Assembly (NCBI GenBank): GCA_007896885.1
Contig: VOIU01000001.1
Coordinates: 360,840-424,839 of the forward strand
Origin: Bacteroidaceae bacterium HV4-6-C5C
GTDB taxonomy: Bacteria > Bacteroidota > Bacteroidia > Bacteroidales > Bacteroidaceae
Reading direction: 5' to 3'
Length of the DNA stretch: 64,000 bases
The position numbers and the translations under genes are program-made. The notes under the pieces were generated by a model. It was not told the origin of the DNA, searched no databases, and worked only from the letters and a program-made list of their open reading frames with translations. Shown here in pieces: positions 56,319-64,000 of this stretch. Within the stretch, counting starts at the first letter, position 1. Each line of letters starts with the position of its first letter.

Positions 56319-57427
56319 ATATTCTTTTTTTGACCCGCTCTGACCCAAAAGATATTCATTGCTGGTCGGGGACTTTGTATTACATGTATAATAAGTTGAA
56401 AGAGAAACATCATGTTGAAGTAAAAGGAACTGAAATATTGGGACAGTTTGATCTGTTCAGACATGGCAACCTCATGAATAGTAAGTCTCCGGCATATAGA
56501 TATATTAGAAGTCTGAACTGTTTATTATCAGAACGTATTAATGCCGGAAATTTTGATGTTGTTTTTTTCGGAGACTTATTATTCCTTCCCTACTTAGATG
56601 TTAATATGCCTATAATCTATTTAAGTGATATCACATTTGATCAATTGAGACCGCATTATAGAGAGCCCGATGAAAAACAAGATAAGTATTATATCAATTT
56701 TGAAAAATTAATGCTTCAAAACTCATCTAAAATTATTTTCTCATCGGAATGGATTAAAGAGGAGGCCGTGGCTTTGTATGATATTGACCCGCATAAGATT
56801 CATGTGATAGAATTTGGAGCCAATATCCCCTCCCCTCTGGATTATTGTATTGATATAAATACCGAAATTTGCAGATTGGTATTTATAGGCGCGGATTGGA
56901 AAAGAAAAGGTGGTGAAAAAGTATTGGACACATATAAGATTTTGAAAAAAAAAAGGTTTCCCTGCACACTTACAATCATTGGCTCCGTTCCCGATTATAT
57001 TACATACGAAGATAAGGATTTAACAATTATCCATAACCTAGATAAAACTAATAGCAAACATCTTGAAAAGTTATGCGAGATTCTGAAAGAATCACATTTT
57101 CTGTTTTTACCCACCGTATTTGATGCTTTTGGCATAGTATTTTGTGAAGCGTCAGCATATGCACTCCCATCCATAACTGCAAATGTCGGTGGAGTGAGAC
57201 AAGTCGTTGATGAAGGTAAAAACGGTTATTTACTTCCATCAGATGCAACAGAACAGGACTATGCAGATAAAATCACATCTGTTTTTAATGACACAAAGGG
57301 CTATATCAGACTACGAGCTTCTTCTCGGCACGAGTTCGAAACACGCTTAAACTGGGATGTATGGGCAGAGCAGGTGAACAGAATATTAGAAGATGCTGTT
57401 TGTAGCCAGAAGGCTGCACATGTATAA
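56315..57427 (+). CDS. Family 4 glycosyltransferase
   Basis: A 370-residue GT-B protein. The C-terminal half has CRLVFIGADWKRKGGEKVLDTY and VFDAFGIVFCEASAYALPSITANVGGVRQVVDEGKNGYLLP, with the EX7E-like signature of GT4. It transfers a sugar from a nucleotide donor. The ATGA overlap with the preceding secreted protein gene shows co-translation. The acceptor is unknown. Confidence 0.92.
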   Translation: MNILFLTRSDPKDIHCWSGTLYYMYNKLKEKHHVEVKGTEILGQFDLFRHGNLMNSKSPAYRYIRSLNCLLSERINAGNFDVVFFGDLLFLPYLDVNMPIIYLSDITFDQLRPHYREPDEKQDKYYINFEKLMLQNSSKIIFSSEWIKEEAVALYDIDPHKIHVIEFGANIPSPLDYCIDINTEICRLVFIGADWKRKGGEKVLDTYKILKKKRFPCTLTIIGSVPDYITYEDKDLTIIHNLDKTNSKHLEKLCEILKESHFLFLPTVFDAFGIVFCEASAYALPSITANVGGVRQVVDEGKNGYLLPSDATEQDYADKITSVFNDTKGYIRLRASSRHEFETRLNWDVWAEQVNRILEDAVCSQKAAHV

Positions 57428-57500
57428 TACGATGTTGAATCCACTTTCTAAAGTTATTGTAAATTAAATCGACTGATAATCTTAAAATCCATAAAAATAG

Positions 57501-58362
57501 ATGCCCTCTATATCAATACATTGTTCCAGTGTGTAATGCACAATCATTTATTGCCAAAACAATTGACAGTATATTGAATCAAACATTTGAGGACTTTGAA
57601 TTATTATTGCTAGATGATGGATCTACAGATAATTATTCGGAATTAATCAAATCTTATCAAGACAGACGAATTAAGTATTTCAAAAGGCCTCACAATTTTA
57701 TTGAAACTTTAAATTTTGGCCTTGACATAGCAAAGGGAGACTATATTGCTCTTATTGATCATGATGATATAATGATTAGAGAACGATTGAAAATACAATA
57801 TAATTTTATGAATGGTAATCAAGATATTATTGCTTGCAGAGGATGTATAAATCAATTTGGAATGGAAACCGGCATACTTACCCCACCTCTGCAATATGAG
57901 GAACTTCTGATAGAAATGTCGATTAGAAGTCCTATGTATAACCCAACTGGATTTATAAGAACTCAAGCGATTCGGAATAATAAAATACGTTATAGTGAAG
58001 GATATTCTTTTTCAGCAGATTACAAATCCTGGAGCGATTTGATTAAAGTTGGGAAAGTAGTAAATATACTAGAAGTGCTGACCTTTTATAGAGTATACAA
58101 CTCTCAGACGAGCAGGGTGTATGTAGCACCTTCTTCGATGGGGGCAATGCTAATACGGCAGGAAATTATTAATTATATTTTCTCTTGCTATAATTCTGAT
58201 GATGAGACTTATGAGGTTTTGGATAATCAATTGATTCCGGCATTATTTTTTTTAGCTGAGAAAGCGCTAATGTCCTTAAATCTGTACTTTCAGCTCAATT
58301 ATAACGTTATCAGAAATTTACATATAAAGAAAAAACTTCATTTTCCTTATACTAGTATATAA
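57501..58362 (+). pseudogene. Family 2 glycosyltransferase with a frameshift near the start
   Basis: ATG at 57501 begins MPSISI and then shifts out of frame; one extra base at about 57519 separates it from IVPVCNAQSFIAKTIDSILNQTFEDFELLLLDDGSTDN, the normal start of GT2 enzymes. The rest is complete, including IDHDDIM. A GTG at 57529 could start a shortened 277-residue product, but it would lose the first beta strand of the nucleotide-binding fold. The gene is thus broken, or read with a shift, or the base is a sequencing error. Confidence 0.7.
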
Positions 58363-58454
58363 ATTTTCATATTAAAACAATTTAAAGGAAAAGAGCTGTT
58401 TTATTAGAAAACAACTAAATATTCCTTAGTAAAAATTATATAGTATATATATCA

Positions 58455-60665
58455 ATGTTTCTCAAATCATTTCCTCATGAACACCAATTCGACACAAAGG
58501 ATTGTGGTCCTGCTTGCTTGAAAATCATAGCTAAATACTATGGTAAATACTATTCATTGCAATACCTGAGAGACTTATGCGGTATAACCCGTGAAGGAGT
58601 TTCACTCCTGGACCTCAGTTATGCGGCAGACAAAATAGGATTAAGGTCGGTTGTCGTGAAAGTCTCAATAGAAGATCTACGGGATAAAATTCCTCTTCCT
58701 ACAATTGCTCATTGGGATAACGATCACTTTATAGTTGTATATAAAGTTACAAAGAAAAAAGTCTATGTTTCTGATCCTGCCAAAGGATTGCTTAGTTACA
58801 CATATGAGCAATTCCAAAAAAAATGGTATAAAGAAACTGAAAGCTATGGCATATTGATGGGATTGGAGCCGATGGCACATTTCAAGCAGATAGAAGCCCA
58901 TGAAAGGATTGAACGGCTAAAAAGCTTTGAAAACTTATTAGGCTATTTTACTCCTTACAAAAAGTCGTTTGCTATTCTGTTTTTTATCATGTTTATAGCC
59001 ACACTCTTGCAAGCCTTGTTACCGTTCATTTCCAAAGCTGTAATTGATACAGGTATCCATACGCGTGACATTACTTTTATCAATATGATATTGGTTGCTA
59101 ACATCGTTCTACTGTTAAGCATTACTTTATCAAACGTATTGAGGGATTGGATACTGTTACATATAACGACCCGCGTGAATATATCTCTAATATCCGACTA
59201 TCTCATTAAACTTATGAAGCTTCCGGTCTCATTCTTCGAGAATAAACTGGTTGGGGATATCCTGCAACGCGCTTACGACCACGAACGCATACGCAGCTTT
59301 ATTATGAATAATTCTTTGGGAATGATCTTCTCTTCGATTACCTTTCTGATATTCAGCATTATCCTTCTTCTCTATAACAAAATTATATTTTTTATTTTCA
59401 TTTCTGGAAGTATACTGTATGTTCTCTGGGTTTTCCTCTTTTTAGGAATGCGTAAAAAGCTTGACTGGGAATATTTTGAGTTGCTATCAAAAGATCGCAG
59501 CTACTGGGTCGAAATTATTGAAAACGTACAGGAGATAAAAATCAACAATTATGAAGATACCAAACGCTGGAAATGGGAAGCAATACAAGCCAGGCTGTAT
59601 AAGCTGAATGTTAAGATACTTAACATAAACAATGCGCAAGCCCTAGGTTCGCAGTTTATAAGTAATATTCAGAACATGGGAGTAACTTTTTTCTGCGCTA
59701 TTGCAGTTATCAATGGTGATATAACCTTCGGGATGATGATATCCACCCAGTTTATTATAGGGATGTTAAACGGTCCTGTCGCACAGTTTGTCGGATTTGT
59801 ACAATCCGCTCAATATGCAAAGATCAGTTTTATGCGTATTAATGAAATCCATCAATTAGACGATGAAGATGTATTGGCTTCGATTGCGACCAACAGCATG
59901 GATTTGCCGAAAAACAAAAGCCTGGTAATTAAGGATCTGTCATTTCAATATTCGCTTCATGCCCCTCTGGTATTAAGGAATGTTTTTTTGAATATACCTG
60001 AAGGAAAAGTCACGGCGATAGTTGGTGACAGCGGATGTGGAAAGTCCACTCTTTTAAAACTATTGCTCCGGTTGTATATGCCCTCCTATGGAGATATCTG
60101 TATCGGAGACATGAATATCAACAGTATCAGTCTCAGACAATGGCGAGACAGGTGTGGATGCGTCATGCAGGATGGTAAAGTATTCAATGATACCATACAA
60201 AATAATATTATCCTTAACGAGGACAAAGTTGATTACAAAGCTTTAAAACAAGCTGTTGAAATAGCTAATATCTCAAAAGAGATAGAAGCCATGCCGAAAG
60301 GATACCAGACGATGATAGGAGAAATGGGGCGCGGACTTAGCGGAGGGCAAAAGCAACGCCTTTTGATAGCACGGGCATTATATAAGAATCCGGATTACCT
60401 ATTTTTAGATGAGGCAACGAACGCTTTAGATACCATCAATGAACAAAAAATCGTAACTGCTCTGAATAATGTGTTTAAAAATCGTACTGTAATCATTATA
60501 GCGCACAGATTAAGTACAATAAGGAAGGCTGATCAGATAATTGCCATGAAAAACGGTATGGTCATCGAAATAGGAAATCATGATATATTAATGGAAAAAC
60601 AAGGATATTACTTCGAATTAATACAAAGCCAGTATGAGATGGAAACCATTCAAGTTAAATCTTAG
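58455..60665 (+). CDS. C39-peptidase ABC transporter (bacteriocin-type exporter)
   Basis: A 736-residue protein. Residues 1-130 are an intact peptidase C39: Cys17 in DTKDCGPACL, His91 in DNDHFIVVY and Asp107 in VSDPAKG. Next come six membrane helices (about 165-440), then an ATPase domain with Walker A GDSGCGKST, signature LSGGQKQR and Walker B YLFLDEAT. Such transporters cleave a leader after a double-Gly-type site and export the core peptide across the inner membrane. The cargo in this island is probably the papain-like protein. The HlyD-like gene overlaps the 3' end by 32 bp. Confidence 0.96.
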   Translation: MFLKSFPHEHQFDTKDCGPACLKIIAKYYGKYYSLQYLRDLCGITREGVSLLDLSYAADKIGLRSVVVKVSIEDLRDKIPLPTIAHWDNDHFIVVYKVTKKKVYVSDPAKGLLSYTYEQFQKKWYKETESYGILMGLEPMAHFKQIEAHERIERLKSFENLLGYFTPYKKSFAILFFIMFIATLLQALLPFISKAVIDTGIHTRDITFINMILVANIVLLLSITLSNVLRDWILLHITTRVNISLISDYLIKLMKLPVSFFENKLVGDILQRAYDHERIRSFIMNNSLGMIFSSITFLIFSIILLLYNKIIFFIFISGSILYVLWVFLFLGMRKKLDWEYFELLSKDRSYWVEIIENVQEIKINNYEDTKRWKWEAIQARLYKLNVKILNINNAQALGSQFISNIQNMGVTFFCAIAVINGDITFGMMISTQFIIGMLNGPVAQFVGFVQSAQYAKISFMRINEIHQLDDEDVLASIATNSMDLPKNKSLVIKDLSFQYSLHAPLVLRNVFLNIPEGKVTAIVGDSGCGKSTLLKLLLRLYMPSYGDICIGDMNINSISLRQWRDRCGCVMQDGKVFNDTIQNNIILNEDKVDYKALKQAVEIANISKEIEAMPKGYQTMIGEMGRGLSGGQKQRLLIARALYKNPDYLFLDEATNALDTINEQKIVTALNNVFKNRTVIIIAHRLSTIRKADQIIAMKNGMVIEIGNHDILMEKQGYYFELIQSQYEMETIQVKS

Positions 60666-61974
60666 AAATAATAATAATAACTCAAAGCGTAGCGAAGAGG
60701 TTAGTGACATTATTGACCGCATGCCTCACACTTTCGCTAAATGGGTAGCAATCGCCGTTGTCATATTTACCATCCTGCTTTTCTTCTTCGGGTGGATTAT
60801 TAAGTATCCCGATACAGTCATTGGCCGTGTTAAAATAAACTCAAACATAGCTCCGGTTAAATTGGTAGCAAATACTTCCGGTAAGATGCGCCTCTTCGCC
60901 TTCAATGCTCAAGATACTGTTAAAGAGAACGATTATATAGCAGTAATACAAAATCCAGCTAAGACTGAAGATATAAAAACGGTAAATAAATTAATGGCGG
61001 AATTTAATCTAAATGACAAATCCCTGCTAAGTAGAGCTAAATTTATATTTCCCGAAAAAGTCTCTCTAGGTGAACTTAACATAAAATATTATACGTTCCT
61101 ATCTGCCTTGAAAAATTGGTATAGTTATTTTGACAAAAATGTTTTTGAGCAACAAAAAATTAGCTTGCAGGATGATATTAAATGGAAAAAAACACTCTTA
61201 AATGAGACAGAAAATGTTATGAAAACGACTTCGGATAATTTGCAAATAACTCAGAAATGGCTTGAAAAATACACCTCTTTGAATAAAGATTATATTACAA
61301 CGTATGAGTATGAAGTCGACAGGAGTAAAATTGAATACCTTTCTGCGAAACAGAGTGAGCAAAACTTAAAAAAAGAATTTGCCTCAATACAAATGCAAAT
61401 TACAGAAAATCAAAATCGTTTAGCTCAATTAACCATTGAAAAAAGTGAGAGAGAAAGACAGTTACAGTTAGAACTTTTGTCATCTTTCCATGAATTAAAC
61501 GACAATCTAAAATTATGGGAACAAAAATATGTGTTAAAAGCGCCATTCAATGGGAGGGTCGAATTTTTGAAATTTTGGGCCAATGAACAATTTATTCAAG
61601 CTGGAGAAGATATATTTGGAATAATCCCTCAAGAAAATATAATCCTCGGACAGGTTTTACTCCCTGCCGGAGGAATAGGTAAGGTTAAGATCGGTAACAA
61701 AGTAATCATAAAGCTTGACAATTACCCTTATACTGAATTCGGCTCAATAGAGGGAAATGTTAAATCAATTTCACTTATTGCACAAGAATATAAGAATGGA
61801 GAAAATAACTTTGATACTTATCTTGTGCTGGTAGATATGCCTAAAGGTCTCATAACTAATTATGGAGAAAGGCTTGATTTTAAATACGAAATGGGTGGGC
61901 AAGCTGATATTATTGTAAAAGAACGCAGATTGATAGAACGTTTGTTTGATAACCTTAAAGCAAGAATGAGATAA
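60634..61974 (+). CDS. HlyD-family membrane fusion protein
   Basis: A 446-residue adaptor. After a short cytoplasmic part (SKRSEEVSDIIDRMPHTFAKW) one membrane helix follows at about 36-56 (WVAIAVVIFTILLFFFGWII). The periplasmic part has a split lipoyl domain (IAPVKLVANTSGKMRLF, and KAPFNGRVEFLKFW), a coiled coil (about 185-290) and a beta barrel (ILGQVLLPAGGIGKVKIGNKVIIKL). The start at 60634 keeps the conserved RSEEV stretch. It joins the ABC transporter to the TolC-like channel. Confidence 0.94.
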   Translation: MRWKPFKLNLRNNNNNSKRSEEVSDIIDRMPHTFAKWVAIAVVIFTILLFFFGWIIKYPDTVIGRVKINSNIAPVKLVANTSGKMRLFAFNAQDTVKENDYIAVIQNPAKTEDIKTVNKLMAEFNLNDKSLLSRAKFIFPEKVSLGELNIKYYTFLSALKNWYSYFDKNVFEQQKISLQDDIKWKKTLLNETENVMKTTSDNLQITQKWLEKYTSLNKDYITTYEYEVDRSKIEYLSAKQSEQNLKKEFASIQMQITENQNRLAQLTIEKSERERQLQLELLSSFHELNDNLKLWEQKYVLKAPFNGRVEFLKFWANEQFIQAGEDIFGIIPQENIILGQVLLPAGGIGKVKIGNKVIIKLDNYPYTEFGSIEGNVKSISLIAQEYKNGENNFDTYLVLVDMPKGLITNYGERLDFKYEMGGQADIIVKERRLIERLFDNLKARMR

Positions 61975-62010
61975 TTCTTACTTACTGGAAGAATTACAAA
62001 AAAAAATACT

Positions 62011-63492
62011 ATGAAAAGAATTTGTATATCTGCTTTTATAAGTATAGCAGGAAATATCTTCTTGCCCAACTTAAATGCGCAAACACAACAACTGGATTTA
62101 TTCAAATGTATCGGAATTGCATCGGATAGCTCTTTACAAGCATTTAGGGCGAGAAATATGTACCTTTCTAGCTACTGGGAATACCGTTCCTTTAAAGCTG
62201 CTCGTTTACCAGCCGTTAGTCTTAGAATGACACCTGTTCAATATAACAGAAACATAACAAAACGTTATAACTACAATGAGAATATAGAAGCTTACAGGAC
62301 GCAACAATCTCTAAATATGTCAGGCTCTTTATCTATTAGTCAAAATTTTGATCTTACAGGCGGTACTTTTATTTTGGATTCGGATTTGGGATATATGAGA
62401 AATTATGGGGAAAACACTTTCATCCAGTTCTCCAGCGTACCCTTTAGGCTAGGATATTCTCAATCTCTTTTCGGATTTAATAGTTTCAAATGGGAGAAAA
62501 AAATTGAGCCACTTAAATTTGAAAAAGCAAAAAAACAATTTACATATCAATATGAAGAAATAGCAGAAAACACCGTTCTATATTTTTTTGATTATATTTT
62601 GGCTGAAAAAGAGTATGAAATGGCTCTTGAAAACATATTGGCTACCGATACACTATATAATATTGGATTAGATAGACGGAAAATATCCGCTATTTCACAA
62701 GTAGATATTTTGACTTTAGAACTGGATATTATTAATGCTGACAATACTTTGAAAAGTGCAAAATGGAATTTAAAAGCCTCAAAAAAAACATTGGCAATAT
62801 ACCTTAATCTGGAAGGGGATTTTGATTTATCAATACCTGAAATTCCGAGAAAGATTAATATTCAAGAAGAAGATGCTCTATCTTATGCTAAGGAATATAA
62901 TCCCGATTACGTGCAGTACAGGCAAGAAATATGGGAAGCCGAAAGAGAGGTTGACCGGACCAAGAAGACAACTTTATTTGATGCCAGCGTATCAGCCAGT
63001 ATAGGTTTCAACCAAGCTGCTGATAATTTTTCAGGAGCTTATCGCAAACCACTGCAGCAGGATATCATGTCTGTCAGTTTAACAATCCCTATTCTTGACT
63101 GGGGAATAAGAAAAGGTAAAGCCAATATAGCAAAAAACAATTTAAATATCGTAAAGGTATCAATACTGCAAAATGAGCAAAATCTAGAACAGGAAATCAT
63201 ATTGGCAATCGATAATTTCAATATCCAACAAGATCTTATTGATAGTTCAAAAAAAGCATTAAGCCTTTCTAAGTCAGCATATCAAATTACAAAGGATAGA
63301 TTTGCTATTGGTAAGTCTGATTTAAGTAGCCTTACGCTTTCATTAAGTAGATATAAAGAAGCGCAACGGAACTACCTGTCTGCATTGAAGAATTATTGGA
63401 TAAGCTATTTTAAAATAAGGAAGTTGACTCTTTATGATTTTGAGAAAAACAGACCAATTGATGTCGAAATAGATAAAAAACTTGAATTTTAA
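62011..63492 (+). CDS. TolC-family outer membrane efflux channel
   Basis: A 493-residue protein with signal peptide MKRICISAFISIAGNIFLPN and LNAQ after it. Two repeats of the TolC family are visible, each with long helices: LFKCIGIASDSSLQAFRARNMYLSSYWEYRS and the later EREVDRTKK and ISQ-rich parts, with a barrel strand (DIMSVSLTIPILDWG) in the second half. It completes the type I export path across the outer membrane. It ends about 15 bp before the IS256 end. Confidence 0.93.
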   Translation: MKRICISAFISIAGNIFLPNLNAQTQQLDLFKCIGIASDSSLQAFRARNMYLSSYWEYRSFKAARLPAVSLRMTPVQYNRNITKRYNYNENIEAYRTQQSLNMSGSLSISQNFDLTGGTFILDSDLGYMRNYGENTFIQFSSVPFRLGYSQSLFGFNSFKWEKKIEPLKFEKAKKQFTYQYEEIAENTVLYFFDYILAEKEYEMALENILATDTLYNIGLDRRKISAISQVDILTLELDIINADNTLKSAKWNLKASKKTLAIYLNLEGDFDLSIPEIPRKINIQEEDALSYAKEYNPDYVQYRQEIWEAEREVDRTKKTTLFDASVSASIGFNQAADNFSGAYRKPLQQDIMSVSLTIPILDWGIRKGKANIAKNNLNIVKVSILQNEQNLEQEIILAIDNFNIQQDLIDSSKKALSLSKSAYQITKDRFAIGKSDLSSLTLSLSRYKEAQRNYLSALKNYWISYFKIRKLTLYDFEKNRPIDVEIDKKLEF

Positions 63493-63535
63493 TAGAAAAC
63501 GATTTTGGGCACTGTCCTTAATATTGTGTAAATGT

Positions 63536-63567
63536 AAAACTGCAGGTTATATTACTTGCAGTTTTTT
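63536..63567 (+). terminator. Terminator at the IS256 left end
   Basis: AAAACTGCA (63536-63544) pairs with TGCAGTTTT (63557-63565), with more T following. It can end read-through from the transporter operon and shield the transposase gene. Confidence 0.75.
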
Positions 63568-63599
63568 TATTTATGTATAACTTTGATAAAAGCTTTATT

Positions 63600-64000
63600 A
63601 TGGACATTCCCAAAGAATTTTTAAGTAAAGACTTCGTTAGTCAGTTCAAGAGCGCTGACGATGTTGATGGTTTCCTTCGCGACCTTCATTCCCGTTTGTA
63701 CGAACAAATGCTTGAAGGCGAGCTTGATGCTCACTTAGGTTATGAGAAGCATTCTGCTTCCGGTAATAATAGTGGTAATTCCCGTAACGGTAAATATTCC
63801 AAGAAGATTCAGACCGAACACGGCGAGTCTGTGATTGATACTCCCCGTGATCGTGAAGGTAGCTTTGAACCTGTGATTATACCTAAACACCAAAGTCGTG
63901 GCATGTCAATTGAGCGTCTGGTTATCTCCTTATATGCTAAGGGTATGAGCGTGTCTGACATTGAGTCGGAGATGGCTGAGATTTATAAGATTAGCCTCTC
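63600..64000 (+). CDS. IS256-family transposase, N-terminal part
   Basis: ATG at 63600 opens a frame that runs off the window after 133 codons. MLEGELDAHLGYEKH, NSRNGKYSKKIQTEHG and DTPRDREGSFEPVIIPKHQ are typical of the Transposase_mut (IS256) family, and ISLYAKGMSVSDIESEMAEIY follows. The catalytic DDE residues lie further on. No frameshift is seen in the part available. Confidence 0.93.
   Translation, partial: MDIPKEFLSKDFVSQFKSADDVDGFLRDLHSRLYEQMLEGELDAHLGYEKHSASGNNSGNSRNGKYSKKIQTEHGESVIDTPRDREGSFEPVIIPKHQSRGMSIERLVISLYAKGMSVSDIESEMAEIYKISL

Larger units (their letters stand above)
63507..64000 (+). mobile_element. IS256-family element, cut by window edge
   Basis: The left end reads GGGCACTGTCC from 63507, followed by TTAATATTGTGTAAATG, as in IS256 ends. 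The transposase starts at 63600. The right end lies beyond the window. Confidence 0.85.

Noticed and set aside
1..64000. CRISPR arrays, tRNA or rRNA genes
   Set aside because: No regularly spaced direct repeats and no tRNA or rRNA signature were seen in the intergenic regions.

Overview
The window reads as a chromosomal segment of a Bacteroides-type bacterium (order Bacteroidales). Supporting signs are promoters of the TTTG-N19-21-TAnnTTTG form, an ECF sigma/FecR/TonB-receptor locus with an STN domain, SusC-style carboxypeptidase-like N-terminal domains, a DUF5020-type outer membrane protein, EF-Ts and L13/S9/S2 gene order, and Bacteroides-like insertion sequences. No rRNA, tRNA or CRISPR array was found.

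Positions 1-19.6 kb are mostly housekeeping on the minus strand: xseA (cut by the window edge), a secreted subtilase, a porin (+), a five-gene Rnf-like electron transfer module that includes an exported lipoprotein nitroreductase, a secreted phosphoesterase, ispF, an FAH-family hydrolase with rex, yciH (+), the rplM-rpsI-rpsB-tsf operon, and purB - pseudouridine synthase - asnS. Positions 19.6-22.7 kb hold a ZntA-like metal exporter and a Fur-family regulator behind a 17-bp palindrome. Positions 22.9-33.0 kb are a plus-strand transport/surface locus: ECF sigma factor, FecR-type anti-sigma factor, TonB-dependent receptor, lipoprotein, outer membrane barrel, and a gingipain-like (caspase-fold) protein with HEAT-like repeats. 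A siderophore receptor and PepSY membrane protein follow on the minus strand. Positions 36.9-43.1 kb hold a Tsx-like channel with a purine permease, an MFS exporter with a flavodoxin-like reductase, and a methyltransferase-rsgA pair.

From about 43.5 kb to the end the DNA is visibly more AT-rich and is bracketed by an IS3-family element (43.5-44.8 kb) and an IS256-family element (from 63.5 kb, cut by the window). This looks like an acquired secretion island. It holds a candidate structured RNA, several glycosyltransferases, a degenerate LanC-like protein, a small protein with a RiPP/bacteriocin-type leader followed by a papain-like Cys-His-Asp core, two tandem secreted paralogues, and a complete type I export machine (C39-peptidase ABC transporter, HlyD-family adaptor, TolC-family channel). 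The simplest model is that the small papain-like protein is the cargo, that the glycosyltransferases/LanC-like protein modify it or another target, and that the C39 ABC transporter removes the leader on export. This is inference from gene content.

In the middle of the island an old IS5-type element has been hit twice. An intact IS21-family element (target duplication CATATC) and a frameshifted DDE element (target duplication AACT) sit inside it. Removing both in silico restores the reading frame of the old transposase across the IS21 junction.
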